The notes: a model not told the origin generated them from the sequence alone. A stretch of DNA of 9,703 nucleotides from an uncultured Verrucomicrobiota bacterium (GCA_946631535.1 CAMPAF010000098.1:1-9703); one strand, 5' to 3'; shown: positions 1 through 7,463, counted from the first letter of the stretch. A program made the numbers and translations.

Positions 1-2130
1 CAGGTCAACCCGTTCATCGGGTGTTCCTACAACGGCCACTGCTACGCGGCGGCGGCGTATCCGTTCGGGCTTGTGCAGGCGGGGCCCGACACCGGCAACA
101 CGTGGTGGGACTACTGCAGCGGCTACCGCTACGCGGACGAGCGCATCCTCGGCTTCTCGCAGACGCACATCTCCGGCACGGGTTGCGGCGACCTGGGCGA
201 CCTCCTCGTGATGCCGTTCACGGGCGAGTTCGACCACTCGCGCACGAACTATACGAGCCGCTACCGCAAGGAGACGCAGCAGGCGAAGCCCGGCTACTAC
301 GCCGTCACGCTCGACGACAACCACGCGCGCGTGGAGGTGACGGTCACGCACCACGCCGCGATCTACCGCATCCAGTACCTCGGCGACGCCACGCCGCGCC
401 TGTTCGCCGACCTTCAGTACGGCATCCTCAACTGGAACGCGAAGGACGCCGAGCGCCGTGTGCTCGAATGCGACGTGGAGCAGGTGGACTCCCGTTCGTT
501 CTCCGGGCGCCTGCGCACGAAGATCTGGGTCGACCGCGAATACTCGTTTGCCCTCGAATTCGACCATGACGTCAACGACATCTACCAGCTGCCGCCGCGC
601 GTGGAGACGGAGAACGGCCCGCGCGGGATCTTGTCCTTCGACATGCCCTCGGGCGGCACGCTGATGATGAAGGTGGCGTTCTCCACCGTGTCGCCAGACG
701 CTGCCGCGCGCAACCTCGCGGCGGAGATCCCCGGCTGGGACTTCGACGGCGTGCGCGCCGCCGCCACGAAGGCGTGGAACGAGACGCTGGGGCGCGCCGA
801 GCTCGTCGGCGGCACGCCCGAGATGCGCACGAACTGGTACACGTCGCTCTACCACCTCTTCCTCCAGCCGGCGGACATCACGGACGTGGACGGCGCCTAC
901 CGGGGCGCGGACGGCCAGGTGGCGAAGGCGCCGGGCGGGCACTACTACTCCACGCTCTCGCTGTGGGACACCTTCCGCGCCGCGCATCCGCTCTACACGA
1001 TCCTCGCGCCCGAGCGCGTGGACGGCTTCGTCGGCACGATGCTCGAACACGCGCGCGCGGCGGGCTTCCTGCCGATCTGGACGCTGTGGGGGAAGGACAA
1101 CCAGTGCATGATCGGCAACCATTCGGTCCCCGTGATCGTGGACGCCTACCTGAAGGGCTTCCGCGGCTTTGACGCGGAGCAGGCGTACGCGGCGATCCGC
1201 AAGACGCTCACGGAGGACGCGCCGGGGCGGCGCTTCAACTTCACGGACGTGTGGAAGAAATACGGCTACTACCCGTTCGACATCGTCAAGACCGAGAGCG
1301 TCTCCCGCACGCTCGAGCACGCCTACGACGACTGGTGCGCCGCGCGGTTCGCCGAGGCGCTCGGCAAGAAGGACGACGCGGCCTTCTTCGACCGGCGCGC
1401 GAACAACTGGACGAACGTGTTCGACCGGTCGGTCGGCTTCGCGCGCGGACGCGACACGAAGGGGAATTGGCGCGAGCCGTTCAGTCCGTTCAAGCTCAAC
1501 GTCGGCGGACGCGGTACGGGTCCGAAGGATTTCACGGAGGGCAACTCGTGGCAATACACGTGGCACGTGATGCAGGATCCGAAGGGGCTGATTGCGGCGA
1601 TGGGCGGAAAGGAGAAGTTCCTCACAAACCTGAACGGACTCTTCTCCCAGCCCGAGAAGGTCGAAGGGATGGGGTTCGCGCTCGACGCGACGGGCCTCGT
1701 CGGCCAGTACGCGCACGGCAACGAGCCGAGCCACCACACGATCTACCTCTTCCAGTACGCGGGGCGTCCCGACCGCACGGCTGAGCTCGTGCGCGAGGTG
1801 TGCGACCGTTTCTACAAGCCCGAACCGGAGGGCCTCTGCGGCAACGACGACTGCGGGCAGATGAGCGCGTGGTACCTCTTCAGCGCGATGGGCTTCTACC
1901 CGCTCAACCCGTGCGGTGGCGACTACGTGCTCGGCGCCCCGCAGGTGCCGAAGGTGGTGTTGCGCGTCCCTCTCCGGACATTCACCGTTGTCGCGAAGAA
2001 CCTCTCGAAGGAGAACAAGTACGTCAAGTCCGTCACGCTCAACGGCAAGCCGCTCGACGCGCCGATCCTCCACCACGCCGACATCATGCGCGGCGGCGAA
2101 CTTGTGTTTGAAATGACGGCGACGCCATGA
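1..2130 (+). CDS. GH92 family exo-alpha-mannosidase (5' partial)
   Basis: The frame is open from base 1 to the TGA at 2128-2130 (709 residues present). It begins QVNPFIGCSYNGH, which matches the mature N-terminus of GH92 enzymes (V-N-P-F-I-G-T...), so only a signal peptide and a few residues are missing; the first internal ATG (73) is not the real start. Next comes the family signature PFGLVQAGPDTG with SGYRY and GFSQTHISGTGC. Layout: N-terminal beta-sandwich, about 1-235, then an (alpha/alpha)6 catalytic barrel. Family motifs in the barrel are FTEGNSWQYTW (E513, by position the expected catalytic acid), GNEPSHH (573-579) and GNDDCGQMSAW (614-624, carrying the expected base aspartates). GH92 enzymes are Ca2+-dependent inverting exo-mannosidases acting on alpha-1,2/1,3/1,4/1,6-mannosides, for example in N-glycans or yeast mannan; linkage cannot be read from this sequence. 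All key motifs are intact. Family assignment is very secure; export is inferred from the family. Confidence 0.96.
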   Translation, partial: QVNPFIGCSYNGHCYAAAAYPFGLVQAGPDTGNTWWDYCSGYRYADERILGFSQTHISGTGCGDLGDLLVMPFTGEFDHSRTNYTSRYRKETQQAKPGYYAVTLDDNHARVEVTVTHHAAIYRIQYLGDATPRLFADLQYGILNWNAKDAERRVLECDVEQVDSRSFSGRLRTKIWVDREYSFALEFDHDVNDIYQLPPRVETENGPRGILSFDMPSGGTLMMKVAFSTVSPDAAARNLAAEIPGWDFDGVRAAATKAWNETLGRAELVGGTPEMRTNWYTSLYHLFLQPADITDVDGAYRGADGQVAKAPGGHYYSTLSLWDTFRAAHPLYTILAPERVDGFVGTMLEHARAAGFLPIWTLWGKDNQCMIGNHSVPVIVDAYLKGFRGFDAEQAYAAIRKTLTEDAPGRRFNFTDVWKKYGYYPFDIVKTESVSRTLEHAYDDWCAARFAEALGKKDDAAFFDRRANNWTNVFDRSVGFARGRDTKGNWREPFSPFKLNVGGRGTGPKDFTEGNSWQYTWHVMQDPKGLIAAMGGKEKFLTNLNGLFSQPEKVEGMGFALDATGLVGQYAHGNEPSHHTIYLFQYAGRPDRTAELVREVCDRFYKPEPEGLCGNDDCGQMSAWYLFSAMGFYPLNPCGGDYVLGAPQVPKVVLRVPLRTFTVVAKNLSKENKYVKSVTLNGKPLDAPILHHADIMRGGELVFEMTATP

Positions 2131-2204
2131 CCGGGCATGGGCCAGGTAAGGCGCTTCACAATATAGTTCACTCGGTGCACGTTCGTTTTTATCGCGGCGT
2201 TAAA

Positions 2205-2232
2205 TTGATAGTGCGCGGAGGAACAGTATTTG
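2205..2232 (+). promoter_or_regulatory. Weak candidate sigma70-like promoter
   Basis: TTGATA (2205-2210) resembles a -35 box, and TATTTG (2227-2232) is a poor -10 after a 16-bp spacer. A second -10-like hexamer, TATAGT (2162-2167), has no matching -35. The location upstream of a tightly packed gene run is the better argument; the sequence match itself is weak. Confidence 0.22.
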
Positions 2233-2246
2233 ATAGACTTTACGTG

Positions 2247-2252
2247 AAAGGA
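2247..2252 (+). promoter_or_regulatory. Shine-Dalgarno site deciding the start of the passenger-like gene
   Basis: AAAGGA lies 8 nt upstream of the ATG at 2261. The alternative in-frame ATG at 2273 would give an MNKIVRL leader like the MNK leaders of two downstream genes, but it has this site 20 nt away, so 2261 is preferred. Both starts give a working signal peptide. Confidence 0.6.
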
Positions 2253-2260
2253 CCGCGAAG

Positions 2261-4225
2261 ATGCTTGTACAAATGAACAAGATTGTCAGGTTGGCGGCTG
2301 TAGGTGCGGCTGTGGCCGTAATGTGCGCATACGCCGACGCGACGGTGTACGATACGGCTCGGCGCGTGTACGGCCCGTACCTGACCCAGACGGAGACTGT
2401 TATTTGGGAGAATCGTAACCTCGCGGACATCGTGTCGTTCTCCTGTATGGTGAAAGGCGGTTGGATCGGCACCGCGTCCGTCGGCTCTGGCGTGATCTAC
2501 GACCGGACTGCCACCTCGTGCAAGGTGCAGTTCCAGACGAGGAACGGCGGTCTGAAGATGGTACGCGCGTACTTCCGGCAGGACGGTGCAAATATCGTGG
2601 CAAGGGCGGACAGGGCAGGACTGGGTGAGGAAGCGGACTACAGGCACCGTCAGCCCGACAGCCTCTTCACCAAGGCGCTTGCGACGACCGATTCTTCCGG
2701 CACCTACGGGGCGTACAACATCGAGGCGTTCGGCGACACGACATGGACGGTCGATGCGATCCCCGCAAACGAAGATGGCGTCGTGGTGAGTAACGGGACG
2801 CTGCGTGTGAACGTGTCGGCCGACACGACCGTGGCGACGGCGATCGCCGGGAACGGTGCGCTGCGCTTCGTCGGAAACGGTCAGCCCGTCGAGAGCACAC
2901 ACGTGTTCGACCAGTACGTTACCACCAGCGACCAGACGTTGATCGAGAACGCGAACGTGTTCGACATCGAGGTCGTCTCGGCGGTGTTCGCCGGCAGTTG
3001 GCGCGAGAGGGACGAGAACGCGTTGCCGTACAACGTGACCTCCAACCTCGAGGCGAAGACAATGACCGTGCAGATTCAGGATCAGTTCGGAAGGTGGAAC
3101 AACATTTACGGCCTGATCATTCGGCTTGCCCAGTCCGGCGACAATGTGGTGGTCAGGGGGATCTCGACGCGCCAGGCGGACAAAAGCAAAGGGGAAACGC
3201 TTGGCTCCGACATGGCCGGATGGACCGGCTCGACGGCCACTATCGCGACGTCTGCGGAAGCCGGTGGCTACGGGCTTGAATCAATTACGTTTGTGAAGCG
3301 TGCGGTGCCGCAGGTGGTGCTGACGGGCACGAAGGGCTGGACTGGCGGAACGGTGGCCGACGGGTGTTTCGTGCGAATCAAGGATTCCCAGCTGGCGGAT
3401 CTAACGGATGCACGGGCGATGAACGGCGGGACGATCAGCCTCTCAGCCTCTGGCGTTTTCGACGTGTTGACGCGGAATCGCTATCGGGTGGAGGATGGTT
3501 CCACGCTCAGGTACTGCGGCTCGTTCGTGGTCAACCGGCGGGACGCGATCGACATCGACGGTGGCGTTTTTGTCCAGGAGCATGTCAACAGCAACATCTA
3601 CGCCAACGACATGACGCTGGCGAACGGGGCGACGCTTTGCGGCATCAATGCGATACAGACGGGCTACGAGGTGGACACGACGTGGCGGACGGAGGGCAAC
3701 GAGGAGATTCATGTCGGCGTGCCCGTGCGCTTGGTGAAGCGGGCCAGCAACGCCAACCCCACGTTTACGATTGATGCTACCGCGGACATCGTATTCGAGA
3801 AGAACTTGGCCGAGCTTGGAAACTATCAGGGAATGAAATTGGCCAAGCAGGGCGCGGCGAAGGCGACGTTCGAGGAAGGCTGCGTCATAACTGGCATGGT
3901 GACGCTGGTCGAGGGATCGGTGCGCATCGGCGCGGCATCGTCGGTCGGCCCGCTCGTCCTCTCCGGAAACGTGACGGTGGAGGTGGACGACGGCGCGACG
4001 CTGGCGTTCGACGGTTCCGCCGGGCAAAGCTGGACGTCGGGCGCCGTACTCGACTTCGTTGGGACTTTCGGCTCGACGGTCAAGACGGTGCGTTTCGGGA
4101 CGGACGCGACCGGCCTGACGAATGCGCAGCTGAAGCAGATCACGATGAACGGCATCGGCTGCATGATCGACGCCGAGGGTTACCTCCGTCCGAAGCGGTC
4201 GGGGCTGATCATTGAGATCAGATGA
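2261..4225 (+). CDS. Secreted beta-strand-repeat, passenger-like protein with two copies of an unnamed module
   Basis: A 654-residue protein with no enzyme motif. Residues 1-27 form a signal peptide (K7, R10, hydrophobic 11-23, cleavage near AYA-D or AYADA-T). C22 is preceded by M, so this is not a lipobox. Residues 37-154 are the module also found at the C-terminus of the next gene product, and 217-344 look like a divergent second copy. Between them (about 170-207) and from about 345 on are short beta repeats rich in G, N, T and V, such as NGTLRVNVSADTTV and GNVTVEVDDGATLAFDG, typical of autotransporter-associated strand repeats and beta-helices. Residues 616-631 (ATGLTNAQLKQITMNG) followed by IDAEGYL match the closing motif of such repeats in verrucomicrobial-type proteins. 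The tail GYLRPKRSGLIIEIR has neither a PEP-CTERM anchor nor a beta-barrel. The gene ends 9 bp before the next one. It probably works at the cell surface or extracellularly in adhesion or substrate binding (inference). Base composition is visibly less GC-rich than the GH92 gene. Confidence 0.85.
   Translation: MLVQMNKIVRLAAVGAAVAVMCAYADATVYDTARRVYGPYLTQTETVIWENRNLADIVSFSCMVKGGWIGTASVGSGVIYDRTATSCKVQFQTRNGGLKMVRAYFRQDGANIVARADRAGLGEEADYRHRQPDSLFTKALATTDSSGTYGAYNIEAFGDTTWTVDAIPANEDGVVVSNGTLRVNVSADTTVATAIAGNGALRFVGNGQPVESTHVFDQYVTTSDQTLIENANVFDIEVVSAVFAGSWRERDENALPYNVTSNLEAKTMTVQIQDQFGRWNNIYGLIIRLAQSGDNVVVRGISTRQADKSKGETLGSDMAGWTGSTATIATSAEAGGYGLESITFVKRAVPQVVLTGTKGWTGGTVADGCFVRIKDSQLADLTDARAMNGGTISLSASGVFDVLTRNRYRVEDGSTLRYCGSFVVNRRDAIDIDGGVFVQEHVNSNIYANDMTLANGATLCGINAIQTGYEVDTTWRTEGNEEIHVGVPVRLVKRASNANPTFTIDATADIVFEKNLAELGNYQGMKLAKQGAAKATFEEGCVITGMVTLVEGSVRIGAASSVGPLVLSGNVTVEVDDGATLAFDGSAGQSWTSGAVLDFVGTFGSTVKTVRFGTDATGLTNAQLKQITMNGIGCMIDAEGYLRPKRSGLIIEIR
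2369..2722 (+). repeat. Shared module, copy A (passenger-like protein residues 37-154)
   Basis: This starts at YGPYLT and ends at GTYGAYNI. It aligns to copy C in the EEP protein over 118 positions without a gap, with about 54 identities by hand count. Shared blocks include PYLT, GVI, RT-TS, VQFQ, VRA, FRQ-G, IVARA-AG, PD--F and GTYGA. The predicted character is alternating beta strands. I do not know a named domain with this pattern. Confidence 0.85.
2909..3292 (+). repeat. Probable divergent shared module, copy B (residues 217-344)
   Basis: Residues DQYVTTSDQTLIENANVFDI through to GGYGLESITF follow the same order as copy A: Q-Y-x-T, T-L/V-I-x-E-N, D-I, G-x-W, T-x-x-V-Q-I-Q followed by G, then hydrophobic strands, G-D-N-V-V-V-R, and a final G-Y-G. 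Gaps are needed and identity is low, so this is a suggestion, much weaker than the A-C match. Confidence 0.45.
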
Positions 4226-4229
4226 GGAG
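4224..4229 (+). promoter_or_regulatory. Shine-Dalgarno site overlapping the upstream stop codon
   Basis: GAGGAG lies 5 nt before the ATG at 4235 and overlaps the TGA (4223-4225) of the passenger-like gene. The overlap suggests translational coupling of the two genes. Confidence 0.65.
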
Positions 4230-4234
4230 CGTCT

Positions 4235-5428
4235 ATGTCGGGATATCGATTCTTTGCAGTCGTCTTGCTGGCAGCGGCGAAAGCCGCCGCGGGGACATTC
4301 ACGGTGGTAACCTGGAACATCGGGCACCTTGACATGGGATTGTCCCCCAATTCCCGCATACCGACCCGCGACGCGGAAAAGTGGAAGACCGACTACCATG
4401 CCTTCCTCGATCCACAGGACGCCCGGATCATGATGGTGGAGGAATACAACCCGGACTTCGACAAGGAGCGGACGATCCGTGCGCGCGACGCCATCTTCGG
4501 CGGATATACGCACCAGTTCGAGGGCTTGGGTCGAAACGGGCACGTCAACTCGCTGTTCCTCAAGGATTGCGGTTGCGGCACGAACGAGATCTATGCCTAT
4601 AGCCACCGGTATCAGAACACGAATTTCCATTTCGTCAGGGCTGACATTGACGGACTTGAGACGCTGGTGGTGGCCACTCATCTGGAGCCGAACTGGCCGA
4701 CGAATCACGTGGCCATGCGCGCGCAGCAGATGCGCGAGCTGCTGGAGGTGGTGGGCGACGCTCCGCGCGTGATCATCGCCGGCGACCTGAACATCGACAG
4801 CGCCGCGGAGTTGAAGCCGTTTGCCAATGCGGGATTCGAGATGGCCAACGACGGTTCCCTCTCGACCTGGCCGTCATGGAAGCCGCAGCCGAACAACGGC
4901 ATCGACAACGTCATCGTCAAGGGGTTCTCGATCTCGAACGTGCGGGTCTTGACGAATGCGCGCCTGAGCGATCATTGCCTTCTGGCCTGTTCCCTTACGC
5001 CACGTGACGTCAGTCCTGTGAGGAACAGGCGGCCTCCACGTTATGAACCGTACCTGACAGGCGAAGAGAAGGTCGTATGGAAGGGGATGCGCCTGAACGA
5101 CGTCAAGGAGCTGTCGGCAACGCTCCATGGGCGATGGATCACGTTGCCGCACGTGGCAAAAGGCGTGATAACGGAGCGGACGGACACTTCGCTGACAGTC
5201 CAGTTCCAGTCGCTCGACGGAATATGCAAGGCCGTGCGGGCTCGTTTCCGGCAGGTCGGCGACGACATCGTGGCGCGGGCCGAGAAGGCTGGATTCGCCG
5301 ACAAGTCGTACTACGGCAAGCAGATGCCGGACGAGGTGTTCAAACACGAGCCGGCGACGGCTGCGGACAACGGTACTTATGGCGCGTGCCGCATCGCGCC
5401 GTCCGCGAACTGTCCTGTCGCCTGGTGA
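4235..5428 (+). CDS. Secreted EEP-family phosphodiesterase/nuclease/phosphatase with C-terminal shared module
   Basis: A 397-residue protein. Residues 1-20 are a signal peptide (R5, hydrophobic 6-19, cleavage near AAAG-T). Residues 21-256 carry the full metal-dependent EEP (exonuclease III/DNase I-like) motif set in order: TWNIGH (N28), VEEYN (E70, metal), THLEPN (H149), GDLN (D184, N186), GIDNVIV (D224) and SDH (D246, H247). It should therefore be an active Mg2+-dependent hydrolase of phosphodiester or phosphomonoester bonds. Substrates in this superfamily range from DNA to sphingomyelin, inositol phosphates and sugar-linked phosphates, and this sequence does not decide between them. Residues 270-387 are the module shared with the upstream protein; the protein stops ten residues later. 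It lies 9 bp after the passenger-like gene and 27 bp before a glycosidase gene, so co-expression is likely. Given the mannosidase context, removal of phosphate diesters from a glycan, or extracellular DNA degradation, are both possible. Confidence 0.92.
   Translation: MSGYRFFAVVLLAAAKAAAGTFTVVTWNIGHLDMGLSPNSRIPTRDAEKWKTDYHAFLDPQDARIMMVEEYNPDFDKERTIRARDAIFGGYTHQFEGLGRNGHVNSLFLKDCGCGTNEIYAYSHRYQNTNFHFVRADIDGLETLVVATHLEPNWPTNHVAMRAQQMRELLEVVGDAPRVIIAGDLNIDSAAELKPFANAGFEMANDGSLSTWPSWKPQPNNGIDNVIVKGFSISNVRVLTNARLSDHCLLACSLTPRDVSPVRNRRPPRYEPYLTGEEKVVWKGMRLNDVKELSATLHGRWITLPHVAKGVITERTDTSLTVQFQSLDGICKAVRARFRQVGDDIVARAEKAGFADKSYYGKQMPDEVFKHEPATAADNGTYGACRIAPSANCPVAW
5042..5395 (+). repeat. Shared module, copy C (EEP protein residues 270-387)
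   Basis: This starts at YEPYLT and ends at GTYGACRI, exactly the same length as copy A. Both conserved ends fall just outside the EEP domain (last motif SDH at 245-247), joined by a short basic, proline-containing linker (263-268). It is an add-on domain and not part of the catalytic fold. Confidence 0.85.
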
Positions 5429-5442
5429 AGGAACTGACAGAG

Positions 5443-5448
5443 AGGAGG
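5443..5448 (+). promoter_or_regulatory. Strong Shine-Dalgarno site for the GH-A-like gene
   Basis: A perfect AGGAGG sits 7 nt before the ATG at 5456, within a purine run (5441-5453). It is the strongest ribosome binding site in the window and fixes this start. Confidence 0.8.
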
Positions 5449-5455
5449 AAAGGCA

Positions 5456-7453
5456 ATGAACAAGACTTCTATCGCGCTGGTCGGGCTGTGCGTTCTCGGC
5501 GCAGGTGCCGCGTTCGGAGAGATCGAGGGAATCGCCACGGGGAAGTGTTTCCTCGCGGACGGCAAGGTCGTCGTGGGCGTCAACTACTGGGGGTCGAAGG
5601 CGGCCACGCAGATGTGGAGCCGATGGGACGAGGCGAGCGTGGACGAGGACCTGCGCGTGCTGGCCGCGAACGGGATGCGGCTCCTGCGCGTGTTTCCCAA
5701 CTGGGCGGACTTCCAGCCCCTTGCCGCCGTCACGTACAACGCCGACAACTGGAACAAGGTGTACGAGATGCGGATGTTCCCGTCCGAGGAGAAGATGCCG
5801 GACACGCCGGTGGGCTTCGCCGGGGTGGACGAGCGGATGCTGGAGCGGTTCGCGACGTTCTGCGACCTCGCGGAGCAGCACGGGCTGAAGCTCATCGTCC
5901 CGGTGCTGACGGGGCAGATGACGTTCCGCAACCTGATCCCGCCCGGCCTGCTGCACGTCGACCTCTACCGCGATCCGACGGCGCTCAAGTGGGAGGCGCG
6001 GTTCATCGACTGCTTCGTGCGCCGCATGAAGGACAAGAAGGCCATCGTCGCGTGGGAAAGCGGCAACGAGACGCGCTTCCTCGCCGAGAATTCCGGCGCC
6101 GACATGGCGGAGTCGTGGCAGCGGTACATCCATTCTGTCATCCGCCTCGCGGACGACACGCGCCCGATCATCGGCGTGGACGGCCTCGGCATCACGCGCG
6201 ACAGCGCATGGCCCACGCGCGTGAACGCGCAGATGTCCGACTACGTGGCCGTGCATCCCTACCACCACATCTCCGGCAAGGCGTACCTCGACGAGGCCAA
6301 CGGCATCCGCCAGGCGTTTTTCTGCGCGGCGCAGAACGTGCTGCAGGAGGACGTCGCCGGCAAGCCGTCGTTCGTGGAGGAGCACTCCTACCGGCGTGCG
6401 CCGTGTTCGAGCCGCGACCTCATGGCGCGCTACATCGACGGAATGCTCTGGAACCTCTGGAGCGCGAACGCACGCGCAATGCTCTGGTGGTGCGCGTTCG
6501 ACCAGGACCACCTCGACACCGCGCCGTACAATTGGCGGCAAGTCTACCAGGAGTTCGGGCTGATGACGTCCGACCGCAAGAACTACGCCTACGCCGACGC
6601 AGTGAGGGATTTCGCGAAATTCCAGGACAACCTGCCGTTCGACGCGCTGCCGCCGCCGAAGCGGGACGCGGTGTTCATCGTGTCCAACGCGGAGGTGGCG
6701 CATGCGTCGTACGTCCTTGCGCGTCAGGCGGGACTGTTCCCGCGCTTCGCGTCGCCGGACGAGAAACTGCCCGAATCGGACGTCTACTTCATACCGTGTC
6801 TCGTCGGGCGCGGCTATCTCGGCACCCGTGCGTGGGACGACCTTCGCGCGCGCATAGTAGCCGGCGCGCACCTCTATCTTTCGTGGGATGATACGTTCCT
6901 GACGCATCTCCACGAAGTGACGGGCGCGGAGCTGCAGACGCGTAAGGGCGGTTACGATCCGGGACAGTACGACTTCGGCTCGTTCAAGCTGGCGCTGCCC
7001 GGCGTCGTACACGCCACGTTTGCGTCCGTCGGCGCGGTGCCGCTGGCGAAGGACGCCGCCGGAAATCCCGTGTTCTTCCGCTTCAAGTACGGGAAGGGCA
7101 TGGTGCATTATCTTGGGTTCCCGCTTGAAAAGCGCGTCTATGCCAAGGAGGGCGGTTTCGCCACGGATGCTTGGCGCGTCTATGCGAGCGTCCTCCCCAA
7201 GAAGTTGCTCGTGGAAGAGGATTCGCCGTCCGTGACGGAAAGCGAACACGTTTTTGCCGACGGCCGCGTGGCGGTGATTCTCGTCAACAACGCCCTCGAA
7301 CCGTTCCAGGGACCTGTGCGCGTGGCGGAAGGGTGGCACGTCACATCCACGTTGACCGACAGGCCCGACCTCGCGCGCTACGAGGGCGGTCACGTCAAGC
7401 TTGGCACGAACGCGGGTGTTCTTCTGATGCTGGAACGGAAGTCTGGAAAGTGA
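5456..7453 (+). CDS. Secreted TIM-barrel glycoside hydrolase (clan GH-A, GH5/GH42/GH164-like) with GATase-like domain
   Basis: A 665-residue protein with a signal peptide at 1-21 (K3, hydrophobic 6-20, cleavage near AFG-E). Residues 22-395 read as a (beta/alpha)8 barrel of clan GH-A: GVNYWGS (41-47) on strand 1, RLLRVFPNWADF on strand 2, LIVPVL (146-151) on strand 3, IVAWESGNET with N204-E205 as expected acid/base, VAVHPYHH (264-271), and KPSFVEEHSY (303-312) where E309, or less likely E308, is the expected nucleophile. Residues about 402-492 (VFIVSN..., DVYFIPCLVGRG, LYLSWDD) look like the Rossmann/GATase-type domain found behind the barrel in GH42-type trimeric enzymes, followed by a beta-sandwich to the end (VAVILVNNAL). 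Retaining beta-glycosidase activity is expected. Beside GH92, a beta-mannosidase or beta-mannanase is a fair guess, but beta-galactosidase or beta-glucosidase cannot be excluded. Clan is fairly secure; family and substrate are not. Confidence 0.85.
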   Translation: MNKTSIALVGLCVLGAGAAFGEIEGIATGKCFLADGKVVVGVNYWGSKAATQMWSRWDEASVDEDLRVLAANGMRLLRVFPNWADFQPLAAVTYNADNWNKVYEMRMFPSEEKMPDTPVGFAGVDERMLERFATFCDLAEQHGLKLIVPVLTGQMTFRNLIPPGLLHVDLYRDPTALKWEARFIDCFVRRMKDKKAIVAWESGNETRFLAENSGADMAESWQRYIHSVIRLADDTRPIIGVDGLGITRDSAWPTRVNAQMSDYVAVHPYHHISGKAYLDEANGIRQAFFCAAQNVLQEDVAGKPSFVEEHSYRRAPCSSRDLMARYIDGMLWNLWSANARAMLWWCAFDQDHLDTAPYNWRQVYQEFGLMTSDRKNYAYADAVRDFAKFQDNLPFDALPPPKRDAVFIVSNAEVAHASYVLARQAGLFPRFASPDEKLPESDVYFIPCLVGRGYLGTRAWDDLRARIVAGAHLYLSWDDTFLTHLHEVTGAELQTRKGGYDPGQYDFGSFKLALPGVVHATFASVGAVPLAKDAAGNPVFFRFKYGKGMVHYLGFPLEKRVYAKEGGFATDAWRVYASVLPKKLLVEEDSPSVTESEHVFADGRVAVILVNNALEPFQGPVRVAEGWHVTSTLTDRPDLARYEGGHVKLGTNAGVLLMLERKSGK

Positions 7454-7463
7454 GAGAGCCCCT

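Larger units (their letters stand above)
2131..2260. other. 130-bp intergenic gap, AT-richer than its surroundings
   Basis: This is the only sizeable non-coding gap in the window. It separates the GH92 gene from the four-gene run that follows. I looked for a rho-independent terminator and found no convincing GC stem followed by a T run; the TTTTT at 2186-2190 has no good stem before it. The AT-richer stretch 2159-2245 is where a promoter for the downstream run would be expected. Confidence 0.5.

Noticed and set aside
73..2130. Start of the GH92 gene at the ATG at 73.
   Set aside because: Family-conserved sequence (NPFIG and the residues after it) is already in frame from base 1, so Met at 73 replaces an internal residue and the true start lies upstream of the window.
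2181..2200. T run after GTGCAC (TTTTT at 2186-2190) as a terminator for the GH92 gene.
   Set aside because: The palindrome GTGCAC is only six bases with no loop, and no stable stem precedes the T run.
2318..2337. Possible lipoprotein at C22 of the passenger-like protein.
   Set aside because: The residue before the cysteine is Met and not Gly, Ala or Ser, so it does not fit a lipobox; a normal signal peptidase I site (AYA or ADA) follows directly.
3443..4708. A 421-codon open frame on the minus strand crossing the passenger-like and EEP genes.
   Set aside because: It runs antisense across a gene boundary and through the EEP catalytic motifs; its composition is typical of a GC-driven shadow.
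5077..6891. A 604-codon open frame on the + strand, offset from the EEP and GH-A-like genes.
   Set aside because: It spans the stop and start of two well-supported genes, is very rich in Arg, Gly and Ala, and shows no signal peptide or motif.
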